Shown here one piece after another: positions 34,123 to 43,291 of a stretch of DNA of 64,000 nt. The notes under the pieces were generated by a model. It did not search any database and was not told the DNA's origin. It worked only from the letters and a program-made list of their open reading frames with translations. Origin of the DNA: Streptomyces collinus (GTDB taxonomy: Bacteria; Actinomycetota; Actinomycetes; Streptomycetales; Streptomycetaceae); the NCBI RefSeq assembly GCF_031348265.1, contig NZ_CP133771.1:4464001-4528000 (forward strand), in the 5' to 3' direction. Numbering within the stretch: position 1 is the first letter of the stretch; each line of letters begins with the position of its first letter. A program made the position numbers and the translations under genes.

Positions 34123-35507
34123 CCCGGCACGGCGCCCGTGCCGGTGAGGACGCCGAGGACCTCGACGTCGAGGAGGTGCTCGCCCTCGTGAGGAACAGCA
34201 ACGGCAGCCACCTGCCCGACCCGTCAGCACACGGGGGGACGGACAGCGCCCGGGCCACGCACCGGCCGGACGCCTCCGCCCGGCCCGGCACCCGCCACCG
34301 CGCCACCGGCTGGCCCGAGGCCCGGGTCGTCGCTGAACGCGCCGGCCGCCACGTCACCCGGGCCGCCCGCCGGGCCCCCGTCTCCGTCCCCCTCGACACC
34401 GCCCTCGGCCTGACCCTCGCCGCCCCGCTCGACGCCCTCACCGACCTCCCCTCCTTCGACACCTCGGCGATGGACGGCTGGGCGGTCTGCGGCCCCGCTC
34501 CCTGGCACGTACGCAACGACGGTGTCCTCGCCGGGCACGCCGCACCCGCGTCCCTCACCGACGGCGAGGCCGTGCGGATCGCCACCGGCGCGCGCATCCC
34601 CCCGGACACCACCGCCGTCCTGCGCAGCGAACACGGCCGCACCGACGACAAGGGCCGCCTGTCCCCGACCAGGGACGTCGTCCCCGGCCAGGACATCCGC
34701 CCGCGCGGCCAGGAGTGCCGCACCGGCGACCAGCTCCTCGCCGTCGGCACCCTCGTCACCCCGGCCGTCCTCGGGCTGGCGGCGGCGGCCGGATACGACA
34801 CCGTCACCGCCGTCCCCCGGGCCCGCGTCGAAGTCCTCGTCCTCGGTGACGAGTTGCTCACCCAGGGCCTGCCGCACGACGGTCTGATCCGGGACGCGCT
34901 CGGCCCCATGCTGCCGCCGTGGCTGCGGGCGCTCGGCGCCGAGGTCACCGCCGTCCGCCGCATCCGCGACGACGCAGGCGCCCTGCACGAGGCCATCACC
35001 ACCTGCGACGCCGATGTCATCCTCACCACCGGCGGCACCGCGGCGGGCCCCGTCGACCACGTCCACCCCACCCTGCGCAAGATCGGTGCCGAACTCCTCG
35101 TCGACGGCGTCGCAGTGCGCCCCGGCCACCCCATGCTGCTGGCCCGCACCACGGAGACCCAGCACCTCGTCGGCCTGCCGGGCAATCCGCTCGCCGCCGT
35201 CTCCGGCCTGCTGACGCTCGCCGAGCCGCTGCTGCGGATCCTCGCGGCCCGCCCGGCCCCGGAGCCGTACACGCTCCCGGTCCGGGACGCCGTGCACGGG
35301 CACCCGCACGACACCCGGCTCGTCCCCGTCGTCCTGCGCGGCGACGAGGCCGTGCCGCTGCACTACAACGGCCCCGCCATGCTGCGCGGCATCGCGGCGG
35401 CCGACGCGCTGGCCGTCGTACCACCCGGCGGCGCACGTTCGGGGCAGGAGGCGGAACTGCTCGACCTGCCCTGGGCGTCCGGAGGAATCGGGGTGTGTTT
35501 CACGTGA
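34119..35507 (+). CDS. MoeA-like molybdopterin molybdenumtransferase
   Basis: 462 residues. MoeA signatures: FDTSAMDGWAVCG, RIATGARIPPDTTAVLRSE, VLVLGDELL, TTGGTAAGPVDHV and GLPGNPLAAVSG. The first 60 residues are a disordered extension. MoeA inserts molybdate into adenylylated molybdopterin. Coupled to the MobA-like gene by a 4-base overlap. Its last codons contain the parS sequence and overlap the channel gene start. Confidence 0.9.
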   Translation: MTRHGARAGEDAEDLDVEEVLALVRNSNGSHLPDPSAHGGTDSARATHRPDASARPGTRHRATGWPEARVVAERAGRHVTRAARRAPVSVPLDTALGLTLAAPLDALTDLPSFDTSAMDGWAVCGPAPWHVRNDGVLAGHAAPASLTDGEAVRIATGARIPPDTTAVLRSEHGRTDDKGRLSPTRDVVPGQDIRPRGQECRTGDQLLAVGTLVTPAVLGLAAAAGYDTVTAVPRARVEVLVLGDELLTQGLPHDGLIRDALGPMLPPWLRALGAEVTAVRRIRDDAGALHEAITTCDADVILTTGGTAAGPVDHVHPTLRKIGAELLVDGVAVRPGHPMLLARTTETQHLVGLPGNPLAAVSGLLTLAEPLLRILAARPAPEPYTLPVRDAVHGHPHDTRLVPVVLRGDEAVPLHYNGPAMLRGIAAADALAVVPPGGARSGQEAELLDLPWASGGIGVCFT

Positions 35508-36613
35508 AACTTCCGGGCCAGGACGCGATCGCCCGCCAGGCGGACGAGCATTTGGTGACCCATCGGGTGACCCTCCCGAGGAAGGTGGTGGAGCACCCGT
35601 TCCGCCAGGTCGCCAAGCGGCTCTCCATCGCACTGCTGGTGCTCGTCGTGACCGCGCTGATCGTCTACGCCGACCGCGACGGCTACAACGACAACGCGGG
35701 CGGTGGCGTCGACCTTCTCGACGCCTTCTACTACGCGACCGTCACACTCTCCACCACCGGTTACGGTGACATCGCACCGGCCAGCGACACTGCCCGGCTC
35801 ACCAACATCCTCATCATCACGCCCCTGCGCGTGCTGTTCCTGATCATCCTGGTCGGCACCACCCTGGAAGCCCTCACCGAACGCACCCGGGAGGAGTGGC
35901 GGCTGACCCGCTGGAGGTCCACGTTGCGCGATCACACCGTCGTCATCGGTTTCGGCACGAAGGGCAGGTCGGCGATCCGGACCGTCTGTGCGACGGGCCT
36001 GAAGAAGGAGCAGGTCGTCGTGGTCGACCCCAGTTCCAAGGTGGTCGACGCCGCGGCCGCCGAGGGCTACGCGGGCATCGTCGGGGACGCCACGCGCAGC
36101 GAGGTGCTCAAGCGCGCCGAGGTGCACAAGGCACGCCAGATCATCATCGCGACCCAGCGCGACGACACGGCCGTCCTGGTGACGTTGACCGCCCGGCAGC
36201 TCAACCGCGGCGCGAAGATCGTGGCGGCGGTGCGCGAGGAGGAGAACGCACCGCTGCTCAAGCAGTCCGGAGCCGACGCGGTGATCACCAGCGCCAGCGC
36301 CGCCGGCCGGCTGCTCGGTCTGTCCGTGCTCAGCCCCTCCGCCGGCATGGTGATGGAGGACCTCATCCAGCAGGGCACCGGGCTGGACCTCGTCGAACGC
36401 CCGGTCGTCAAGGCCGAGGTGGGCAAGACCCCGCGGGAGGTCGCCGACCTGGTCGTGAGCGTCATACGCGGTCACCGCGTCCTCGGCTACGACGATCCGG
36501 CCGTCGGGAGACTGGAGCTGACCGACCGGCTCATCACGATCGTGCGGAAGACCCCGGCCACCCAGGTCGCGCCCGACATCCGGCCGATGCCCCCGATGCC
36601 CCGCAACACCTGA
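35495..36613 (+). CDS. Two-span K+ channel with cytosolic TrkA-N/RCK domain
   Basis: 372 residues. Two membrane segments (near residues 42-60 and 105-125) enclose a pore loop with the selectivity filter TTGYGD. The cytosolic half is a TrkA-N Rossmann domain (VVIGFGTKGRSAI, then VVDPS) and a TrkA-C-like region. Such channels open on nucleotide or cation binding. GGAGGA at 35481-35486 fits the GTG at 35495; an in-frame GTG at 35504 is an alternative. The gene overlaps moeA by 13 bases, and the parS site lies in its first codons. Confidence 0.88.
   Translation: MFHVKLPGQDAIARQADEHLVTHRVTLPRKVVEHPFRQVAKRLSIALLVLVVTALIVYADRDGYNDNAGGGVDLLDAFYYATVTLSTTGYGDIAPASDTARLTNILIITPLRVLFLIILVGTTLEALTERTREEWRLTRWRSTLRDHTVVIGFGTKGRSAIRTVCATGLKKEQVVVVDPSSKVVDAAAAEGYAGIVGDATRSEVLKRAEVHKARQIIIATQRDDTAVLVTLTARQLNRGAKIVAAVREEENAPLLKQSGADAVITSASAAGRLLGLSVLSPSAGMVMEDLIQQGTGLDLVERPVVKAEVGKTPREVADLVVSVIRGHRVLGYDDPAVGRLELTDRLITIVRKTPATQVAPDIRPMPPMPRNT
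35497..35510. promoter_or_regulatory. parS: parS, ParB-binding site
   Basis: The perfect 14-base palindrome GTTTCACGTGAAAC is the core of the bacterial parS consensus bound by ParB for chromosome segregation, and streptomycetes carry many such sites around oriC. It falls within coding sequence, over the moeA stop and the channel start. It is the only exact copy I found by reading the window. Confidence 0.85.
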
Positions 36614-36626
36614 CGAGCGCAGCGAA

Positions 36627-36669
36627 CGGCCGGCCGCCCCGCACCCCTACGGTGCGCGACGGCCGGCCG
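36627..36669. terminator. Bidirectional hairpin between the channel and ABC genes
   Basis: Arms CGGCCGGCCG at 36627-36636 and 36660-36669, with an inner GCAC/GTGC pairing. It lies between convergent genes. Confidence 0.65.
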
Positions 36670-36688
36670 CCAGCGCGGCGATCCAGGG

Positions 36689-37537
36689 CTACTTCCGGTT
36701 GTAGAGCCGCATCGTGATCGGCCCGAAGACCAGCACGAACAGCCCGGCCCAGCCCAGCGACCAGGCGACCTCGTCGGCCGGCCAGTCGCCGCCCATCAGA
36801 CCGCGCACCGCCGACGCCAGATGGGTGATGGGGCTGTTGTTCACGAACGCCTGCAGCCAGCCCGGCATCGTCTTCGGGTCCACGAACACGTTGGACAGGA
36901 AGGTGAGCGGGAAGATCACCATCATGCTGACGCCCATCACCGACTTCTCGGTGCGCAGCATCAGCCCGAACATCGTCCAGATCCAGGAGAAGGCGAACGA
37001 GAAGGCCACCAGCAGGGCGATCCCGGCGAGCACACCGGCGACCCCGCCGTCCGGCCGGTAGCCGAGGATCATGCCGACGGTGAGCATCACGATCGACGCG
37101 ATCGTGTACCGCAGGGCGTCACCGAGCAGATAGCCGACCATCGTCGACGGCCGCCAGATCGGCAGGCTGCGGAACCGGTCGAAGACGCCCTTCTCGATGT
37201 CGGTGTTCACGGAGACGCCCGTGTACATCGTGATCATCACGACCGACATCACGAGGATGCCCGGCAGCAGGAACTGGATGTACTCCTCCGGCGAGCCGGC
37301 CAGCGCCCCGCCGAACAGGTACGTGTACATCAGCACCATCATGATCGGGAACGCCGTGACGTCGAAGAGCTGCTCCGGCACGTGCTTGATCTTGAGGATG
37401 GCCCGCCAGCCGAACGTCATCGAGGCCGACCACGCGCTGGGACGCGGAGGCCGTTCCTGGGAGACGAGCAGCGCGGCGAGGGACTCGGCGCTGACCGGGG
37501 CGAGCTCTGTGCTCTCGGTGGTCGTCGCGGTGCTCAT
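36689..37537 (-). CDS. ABC-2 type exporter permease (DrrB family)
   Basis: 282 residues with six hydrophobic spans, from LFDVTAFPIMMVLMYTYLFGG to the C-terminal LGWAGLFVLVFGPITM. The conserved segment SVNTDIEKGVFDRFRSLPI belongs to DrrB-like permeases. The start overlaps the ATPase stop by ATGA. With the ATPase it forms a drug or lipid exporter of the daunorubicin-resistance type; the substrate is unknown. Confidence 0.9.
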   Translation of the reverse strand: MSTATTTESTELAPVSAESLAALLVSQERPPRPSAWSASMTFGWRAILKIKHVPEQLFDVTAFPIMMVLMYTYLFGGALAGSPEEYIQFLLPGILVMSVVMITMYTGVSVNTDIEKGVFDRFRSLPIWRPSTMVGYLLGDALRYTIASIVMLTVGMILGYRPDGGVAGVLAGIALLVAFSFAFSWIWTMFGLMLRTEKSVMGVSMMVIFPLTFLSNVFVDPKTMPGWLQAFVNNSPITHLASAVRGLMGGDWPADEVAWSLGWAGLFVLVFGPITMRLYNRK

Positions 37538-38565
37538 GCCGCCACCTCGTCCTTCGGGTCGTCGGAGCGGTCGGTGGAGCGGTCGGCGGAGTCGTGCGTG
37601 TCGTGCCCGGTGAGAGCGAGGAACACCTCGTCGAGGCTGGGCTGGCCCAGCGAGAAGTTGTCGACGGTGATCCCGGCGCGGGCCAGCTCGCCCAGGGCGC
37701 GGGAGGCCTGCTCGGCGGCGGAGTCGTCGCCGGCCGCCGTGGCGAGGCGGGCGGTGAGGGCCACCGGGTCGGGCTCCGGCTGCACCTGCGCGTCGAGGGC
37801 CCGGCGCAGCAGGCCGGCCGCGAGATCACGCTGCCCGGGATCTCGCAGGCGCAGATGGACGGATCCGGCGCCGACGGACGACTTCAGCTCGCCCTTGGTG
37901 CCCTCGGCGATCACCCTGCCGCGGTCGATGACGGCGATCCGGGACGCCAGCTGGTCGGCCTCGTCCAGATACTGCGTGGTCAGCAGCACCGTGGTGCCCT
38001 GGGCGACCACGGCCCGCACGATGTCCCAGACCTGGTTGCGGCTGCGCGGGTCCAGGCCGGTCGTCGGCTCGTCGAGGAAGAGCAGGTCGGGGGTGTTGAG
38101 GATGGAGGCGGCGATGTCGATGCGGCGCCGCATGCCGCCCGAGTAGTGCTTGACCTGCTTGGCGGCCGCCTCCGAGAGCCCGAAGGCCTCCAGGAGCCGG
38201 CCGGCGCGTTCGCGGGCGGACTTCTTGTGGTGCCCGAGAAGCCGGCCGAGCAGGACCAGGTTCTCGGTGCCGGTGAGGTCTTCGTCCACCGACGCGTACT
38301 GGCCGGTGAGGCTCACCCGGCCGCGTACCTCGTCCGCCTCGCGGACGACGTCGTGGCCGAAGACGTGCGCCTCGCCGCCGTCCGGCCGCAGGAGTGTGGC
38401 GAGCATCTTCACGGTGGTGGTCTTGCCGGCGCCGTTCGGGCCGAGGACGCCGTAGACCGTGCCCGCGGGCACGGCCAGGTCGACTCCGTCGACGGCCCTC
38501 GTATCGCCGAACGTTTTCACCAGGCCCGCGGTCTCGATCGCCAGGCCGGACGTCTGCGTGCTCAT
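37534..38565 (-). CDS. ABC exporter ATPase (DrrA family)
   Basis: 343 residues: Walker A GPNGAGKTT, signature HYSGGMRRR, Walker B LLFLDEPTTGLDPRS, and the H-loop region TTQYLDEADQLA. The C-terminal 100 residues are the DrrA-type regulatory domain. It is the first gene of the two-gene transporter operon. No antibiotic biosynthetic genes are nearby, so it may be a general exporter. Confidence 0.93.
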   Translation of the reverse strand: MSTQTSGLAIETAGLVKTFGDTRAVDGVDLAVPAGTVYGVLGPNGAGKTTTVKMLATLLRPDGGEAHVFGHDVVREADEVRGRVSLTGQYASVDEDLTGTENLVLLGRLLGHHKKSARERAGRLLEAFGLSEAAAKQVKHYSGGMRRRIDIAASILNTPDLLFLDEPTTGLDPRSRNQVWDIVRAVVAQGTTVLLTTQYLDEADQLASRIAVIDRGRVIAEGTKGELKSSVGAGSVHLRLRDPGQRDLAAGLLRRALDAQVQPEPDPVALTARLATAAGDDSAAEQASRALGELARAGITVDNFSLGQPSLDEVFLALTGHDTHDSADRSTDRSDDPKDEVAA

Positions 38566-38734
38566 GCTTCGGGTCCTTCCGCGTGCTTGGGCTACGCATG
38601 GAAAGACCTTTACCGTCGCGCAAACTCATCGGTCCCGCACCCGGGTTTCGCCGGGACCGGACCAAAGGCGTAGCCGCAGCGGACCCGGGGACGGAGCGGA
38701 CTCGGTCCGGGGACCGACGGGTACGGTCCCCTGC

Positions 38735-39724
38735 ATGCATGCGATCACGATTCCCGAACCTGGTGGGCCCGAGGCGCTGGTATGGGACGAGGTCCCCGAT
38801 CCCGTGCCCGGCGAGGGCGAGGTCCTGGTCGAGGTGGCGGCCGGCGCCGTCAACCGGGCCGACATCCTGCAGCGGCAGGGCTTCTACGAACCGCCGCCCG
38901 GCGCGTCCCCCTACCCCGGCCTGGAATGTTCCGGACGGATCGCCGGGATCGGCCCCGGCGTCTCCGGGTGGAACGTCGGCGACGAGGTGTGCGCGCTGCT
39001 CTCCGGCGGCGGCTACGCCGAGAAGGTGGCCGTCCCGGCCGGGCAGCTGCTGCCCGTGCCCGAGGGGGTCGGTCTGACGCAGGCGGCGGCGCTGCCCGAG
39101 GTGGCCTGCACCGTCTGGTCGAACGTCTTCATGGTCGCCCACCTGCGGCCCGGCGAGACGCTCCTCGTGCACGGCGGCTCCAGCGGCATCGGCACCATGG
39201 CCATCCAGCTGGCCAAGGCCGTCGGTGCGCGGGTGGCCGTGACGGCCGGTACGAAGGAGAAGCTCCAGGCGTGCGCCGAGCTGGGCGCCGACATCCTGGT
39301 CAACTACCGCGAGCAGGACTTCGTCGAGGAGGTCAGGACGGCGACGGACGGTGCCGGGGCCGATGTCATCCTCGACAACATGGGCGCCAAGTACCTGGAG
39401 CGCAACGTCAAGGCCCTGGCCGTCAACGGCCGCCTCGCGATCATCGGCATGCAGGGCGGCGTCAAGGGCGAGCTGAACATCGGTGCCCTGCTGGCCAAGC
39501 GCGCCGCGATCAGCGCGACGTCCCTGCGGGCCCGGCCCAAGGAGGAGAAGACGGCCATCGTCGCGGCCGTACGCGAACACGTCTGGCCGCTGTTCGCGGA
39601 CGGGCACCTGCGTCCGGTCGTCGACCGTGAGCTCCCGATGCGGGACGCCGCCGCCGCGCACCGGGTGGTGGAGGAGAGCAGCCACGTCGGCAAGGTCCTG
39701 CTGATCACCCCGCAGGGCACCTGA
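38735..39724 (+). CDS. NAD(P)H quinone oxidoreductase, zinc-free medium-chain family
   Basis: 329 residues of the quinone reductase/zeta-crystallin type: the N-terminal GroES-like half (VNRADILQRQGFYEPPPG, PGLECSGRI) and a Rossmann half with LLVHGGSSGIGTMAIQLAKA. No structural zinc cysteine cluster is visible. The PIG3-like sequence RADILQRxG suggests one-electron quinone reduction. The ATG at 38735 (MHAITIPEPGG) is the conserved start. Confidence 0.92.
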   Translation: MHAITIPEPGGPEALVWDEVPDPVPGEGEVLVEVAAGAVNRADILQRQGFYEPPPGASPYPGLECSGRIAGIGPGVSGWNVGDEVCALLSGGGYAEKVAVPAGQLLPVPEGVGLTQAAALPEVACTVWSNVFMVAHLRPGETLLVHGGSSGIGTMAIQLAKAVGARVAVTAGTKEKLQACAELGADILVNYREQDFVEEVRTATDGAGADVILDNMGAKYLERNVKALAVNGRLAIIGMQGGVKGELNIGALLAKRAAISATSLRARPKEEKTAIVAAVREHVWPLFADGHLRPVVDRELPMRDAAAAHRVVEESSHVGKVLLITPQGT

Positions 39725-39756
39725 CACCGGCCGCCGCGGAGGTCCGTCAGGCGCCC

Positions 39757-40356
39757 TCAGACCCTCCGCAGCCGCAGCGCGACGAACGCCAGGCCCAGCC
39801 CCAGTCCGATGAGGACCAGGCCGCTGCCCAGGGGCAGGATCCGCAGGACCGGGCCCACGGGGCGTTCGGCGGTCGCGGCCTCGCGCACGGGCTGCTCCGC
39901 CGGCTCGGAGGGTGCCGGGGCGGTCTGCCGCGGCTCCTCGGGGACGGCCGGGGTGTCCGCGACGCCCGGCCCGTCCCCGGCGTCCTCCGGCCGTCCCGGC
40001 CGCTCCCGGCCCTCTCCCGCCCGGCTCCCGGCCCGCGAGGGCTCGCCGGAGGCGGAAGGAGCCGCCAGGACGGACGGCGCCGCCAGGGCGGACGGGGCCG
40101 ACGAAGCCGCCCGGGCGGACGGGGCGGCCACCGGCGACGGCGCGGCCCGGGTTCCGGGCCCTGCCTCCCTGGCCGTCTCCCTCGTCGCCGCTTCCGCGGC
40201 CTCCCCGGACGTGAGGGCAGCCTCGTAGAACGGGGCAGCCCCGTGGGGCGGGACGGATCCGTAGGACGGGACGGATCCGTACGGTGAGACGACCGCGCCC
40301 GCCCCCACGGCGAGCACCAGTCCCGCCGCCCGCAGCGCGCGTAGCCATGGAGTCAC
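39757..40356 (-). CDS. Hypothetical membrane-anchored Ala/Pro-rich surface protein
   Basis: 200 residues. The N-terminus (WLRALRAAGLVLAVGAGAVV) is a signal-like hydrophobic segment. The middle 130 residues are Ala/Pro/Ser/Glu-rich with SAPSALAAPSVLAAPSA-like repeats. The end is a C-terminal span (LGSGLVLIGLGLGLAFVALRL) with a basic tail. The GTG at 40356 follows GGGAGGGGG. I recognise no family; the layout is that of a wall-spanning anchored protein. Confidence 0.6.
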   Translation of the reverse strand: MTPWLRALRAAGLVLAVGAGAVVSPYGSVPSYGSVPPHGAAPFYEAALTSGEAAEAATRETAREAGPGTRAAPSPVAAPSARAASSAPSALAAPSVLAAPSASGEPSRAGSRAGEGRERPGRPEDAGDGPGVADTPAVPEEPRQTAPAPSEPAEQPVREAATAERPVGPVLRILPLGSGLVLIGLGLGLAFVALRLRRV

Positions 40357-40676
40357 GTGGGTGACCCCCTCCCGCCGTGCCCGGTAGGGCAGAAACGGCA
40401 AGTTCGGTCATATCGAGGCAATCAGCCTCACACCGCCCAGGACGCCCGGCACTCCGGGTTCGGCCGACGGGCGGAATCACAGCCCTGCGTCGCCCTCTGC
40501 GTCGCCCCGTCGGGGAACGGGCGCCGAGGCCCGCCCGCCCCGTTTCACCCGCGAGGAGGAGGCGCCCTCGCAGGAGCAACCTGGAGCCCGGCCTGTTCGT
40601 CACCTCAAGCACGGTGGATCAGCCTCCCGCGGGGGCACCACGGAGGTGAGGTGCAGGCGTGCGACAGAATGGCGAC

Positions 40677-41216
40677 ATGGAGATGCCGAGGAACGAAAGG
40701 TCGCCGGAGAACCCGCAGATCCTGGTCGTGGGCCAGGACGGCATGGCGCTCGGTGGCGGCAGCGCAGACGAGGACTCCCGCGAGACCCCGGTCACGGAAC
40801 AGGTGGAGCAGCCCGCGAAGGTCATGCGGATCGGCAGCATGATCAAGCAGCTGCTGGAGGAAGTGCGGGCGGCTCCCCTGGACGAGGCCAGCCGCGTCCG
40901 GCTGAAGGACATCCACGCCAGCTCGGTGAAGGAGCTGGAGGACGGTCTGGCGCCCGAGCTGGTCGAGGAGCTGGAGCGGCTCTCCCTGCCCTTCACGGAC
41001 GAGGCGACCCCCAGCGACTCGGAGCTGCGCATCGCGCAGGCCCAGCTGGTCGGCTGGCTGGAGGGGCTCTTCCACGGGATCCAGACGACGCTGTTCGCCC
41101 AGCAGATGGCGGCCCGCGCCCAGCTGGAGCAGATGCGCCGCGCGCTTCCGCCGGGTGTCGGGGACGGCCTCGACGAGCAGCACCCGGGCGGCCGGACCGG
41201 CGGCCCCTACCTGTAG
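40677..41216 (+). CDS. bpa: Bacterial proteasome activator Bpa (DUF2587)
   Basis: 179 residues matching the DUF2587/Bpa family. The helical core contains MRIGSMIKQLLEEVRAAPLDEASR, LRIAQAQLVGWLEGLFHGIQTTLFAQQMAARAQLEQMR. It ends in GGPYL, close to the GQYL tail by which mycobacterial Bpa docks onto the 20S proteasome. Bpa rings open the gate for ATP-independent turnover of unfolded substrates such as HspR. The ATG at 40677 starts MEMPRNER; an upstream ATG at 40659 is possible. Confidence 0.92.
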   Translation: MEMPRNERSPENPQILVVGQDGMALGGGSADEDSRETPVTEQVEQPAKVMRIGSMIKQLLEEVRAAPLDEASRVRLKDIHASSVKELEDGLAPELVEELERLSLPFTDEATPSDSELRIAQAQLVGWLEGLFHGIQTTLFAQQMAARAQLEQMRRALPPGVGDGLDEQHPGGRTGGPYL

Positions 41217-41241
41217 GCGGCGGCAGGCCGTACAGACCACA

Positions 41242-41269
41242 GGGCCCGGCAGCCGAAGCTGCCGGGCCC
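41242..41269. terminator. Bidirectional hairpin between bpa and the kinase gene
   Basis: Perfect arms GGGCCCGGCAGC and GCTGCCGGGCCC around a CGAA tetraloop, followed by CTT, between two convergent genes. Confidence 0.85.
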
Positions 41270-41289
41270 CTTCCGTGTCGGCGGACCCG

Positions 41290-42933
41290 TCAGGAGGGCG
41301 GGTTGCCCGTGGAGACGCTGAGCTCGATCTCCGGCATGTCCTCCGGGTCGACATCGGTGTCGGCGGACGGGAACTGGTTCATGACCGTGCCGTCGCCGTA
41401 GGTGTTCTCGTCGACCTTCTTCTCGTCCAGTTCCCAGCCCGCCGCCTGGAGACAGGCCTTGACCGACTTGATGTTCTTGAACTGGAAGTCCGGGATCCGG
41501 ATCTTGTCGGGGTCGTTGTACGACTCCCGCGGCTCCGTGCACTCCTCGGTGTCGATCGTCTTCGCGGTGTCCGGCCCGCGGTAGCCGGGCTTCTTCTCCG
41601 CCGAGGCCGACGCACTCGCGCTGCTGCCGCCGCCCTGGGGGTCCTCGCCGCCGCCGTTCAGCAGCAGCGCGGTGACGAGGCCGCCGACCGCGAGGACGGA
41701 GACGATCACCGCGCCGATGATGACCGGCTTGTTGTTCCTGCCGCCGCCGGAGGGGGCCACCGCGGTCTGGGGCGTCAGGTTGTACGGCGGCGGAGTCGGG
41801 GGGGCCTGCTGCGGGGAGTAGCCCGCCGGGGACGGCGTCGGGTAGCCGCCCTGCTGCGGATAGCCGTACGCCGGGGACGGTCCCGTCGGTGCGGGCGTGC
41901 CGTAGGGGTTCGGGGGCGGGGTCGGCTGGTACGGCGTCTGCACCTGGCCCGAGGGCGCCGGGGTCGCCTGGTCGACCGGCGGGAACACGGCCGAGCCGAC
42001 GCCCGCGCCGCTCGGGGCCTGCGTGCCCGGGACGATGCTCGGCGGCGCGGCCTGGACGGACGCCGCCACCCGCAGGCACTCGTCGCGCATGGCCTCGGCG
42101 CTGGGGAAGCGCTCGTTCGGATTCTTCTTCAGCGCCCGGGCGATCAGCGCGTCCACGGCCGGGGGCAGCGCGCGGTTGATCGAGGACGGAACCGGCGGCT
42201 CCTCCTGCACGTGCGCGTACGCGATGGCCAGCGGCGAGTCCGCCTCGAACGGCAGCCGCCCGGTCACCAGCTGGAACAGCATGATGCCGACCGAGTACAG
42301 GTCGGAGCGGGCGTCCACCCCGCGGCCGAGGGCCTGTTCCGGCGACAGGTACTGCGGGGTTCCGACGACCATGCCGGTCTGCGTCATCGACGTCACGCCG
42401 GACTGCATGGCGCGGGCGATGCCGAAGTCCATGACCTTGACCACGGCGCGCTTGGTCATCATCACGTTGCCCGGCTTGATGTCCCGGTGGACCAGGCCCA
42501 TCTCGTGGCTGATCTCCAGCGCTGCCAGCACGTCCGCGGTGATCTTCAGCGCCTTGTCGGCGGGCATCGCGCCCTGCTGCCGCACGTCCTCGTCGAGGAC
42601 CGAGCCGAGCGGGCGGCCCTCGACGTACTCCATGACGATGTACGGCGTCGTCATGCCGTCGAGGGTGTCCTCGCCGGTGTCGAAGACCGAGACGATGTTG
42701 GTGTGCGTGAGCTTGGCCACGGACTGGGCCTCGCGGCGGAACCGTTCGCGGAAGGCTTGTTCCCGACCGAGATCCGTGTGAAGTGTCTTGATCGCGACCT
42801 GCCGGTCGAGCACGCTGTCGTACGCGAGGTGCACCGAGGCCATGCCGCCCTGGCCGAGGAGGTCACGCAGCTGATAGCGGCCGCTGGCGAGCGCCCGCCC
42901 CGTGTGCTGGCCCTGTGCGCCGTCCTGGCTCAT
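41290..42933 (-). CDS. Membrane Ser/Thr protein kinase with one C-terminal PASTA-like repeat
   Basis: 547 residues. The kinase domain (residues 19-275) has GQGGMASVH, VAIKTL, HRDIKPGNVM, MDFGIARA and GTPQYLSPEQ. A long Pro/Tyr/Gly-rich linker precedes one span (VIIGAVIVSVLAVGGLVTALLL). The extracellular end (residues about 470-547) contains a single PASTA-like unit (IRIPDFQFKNIKSVKACLQAAGW). The ATG at 42933 follows GGGGGACGGGG; the longer ORF lacks a ribosome site. Divergent from another kinase gene across 358 bases. Confidence 0.92.
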   Translation of the reverse strand: MSQDGAQGQHTGRALASGRYQLRDLLGQGGMASVHLAYDSVLDRQVAIKTLHTDLGREQAFRERFRREAQSVAKLTHTNIVSVFDTGEDTLDGMTTPYIVMEYVEGRPLGSVLDEDVRQQGAMPADKALKITADVLAALEISHEMGLVHRDIKPGNVMMTKRAVVKVMDFGIARAMQSGVTSMTQTGMVVGTPQYLSPEQALGRGVDARSDLYSVGIMLFQLVTGRLPFEADSPLAIAYAHVQEEPPVPSSINRALPPAVDALIARALKKNPNERFPSAEAMRDECLRVAASVQAAPPSIVPGTQAPSGAGVGSAVFPPVDQATPAPSGQVQTPYQPTPPPNPYGTPAPTGPSPAYGYPQQGGYPTPSPAGYSPQQAPPTPPPYNLTPQTAVAPSGGGRNNKPVIIGAVIVSVLAVGGLVTALLLNGGGEDPQGGGSSASASASAEKKPGYRGPDTAKTIDTEECTEPRESYNDPDKIRIPDFQFKNIKSVKACLQAAGWELDEKKVDENTYGDGTVMNQFPSADTDVDPEDMPEIELSVSTGNPPS

Positions 42934-43291
42934 GTTCCCCGTCCCCCGTAGCCCCTGCGGACGCCGCCGACTGCCGCTGATCCGTCGTTGAACCGTCGTT
43001 GATCCAAACCGCCATTCCCGGCCAAGTCTGCCCCAGGGCACCGACACGTCAAGCTCGGTGCCCGTTCCGTGACCGTACGCGAAAGAAGAGTCGCGCAAGC
43101 GTTACAGGGGGCGTACGGGCGGGACACAGAATTTGCACGAGAGTACGGAGTGAAGGTTTCATGGCCGGTCCGTCTGGTGCCGGTCCCGGCACCCCTTCTC
43201 GGGCCGGAGGCTTGCGCGGAGGCTGTAGCGTGGCCGACGGAGACCGTAACAACACCGCGCGCACCGCGGGCAGAAACGACGGCGAGGACTG
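42934..43291. other. 358-base divergent promoter region of the two kinase genes
   Basis: No credible gene. It must contain both promoters, but I saw no convincing -35/-10 pair or operator. Confidence 0.5.

Noticed and set aside
35498..35509. Restriction or transcription-factor palindrome TTTCACGTGAAA as an ordinary promoter operator
   Set aside because: The full 14-base match to parS and location in coding DNA make a ParB site the better reading; kept as parS.
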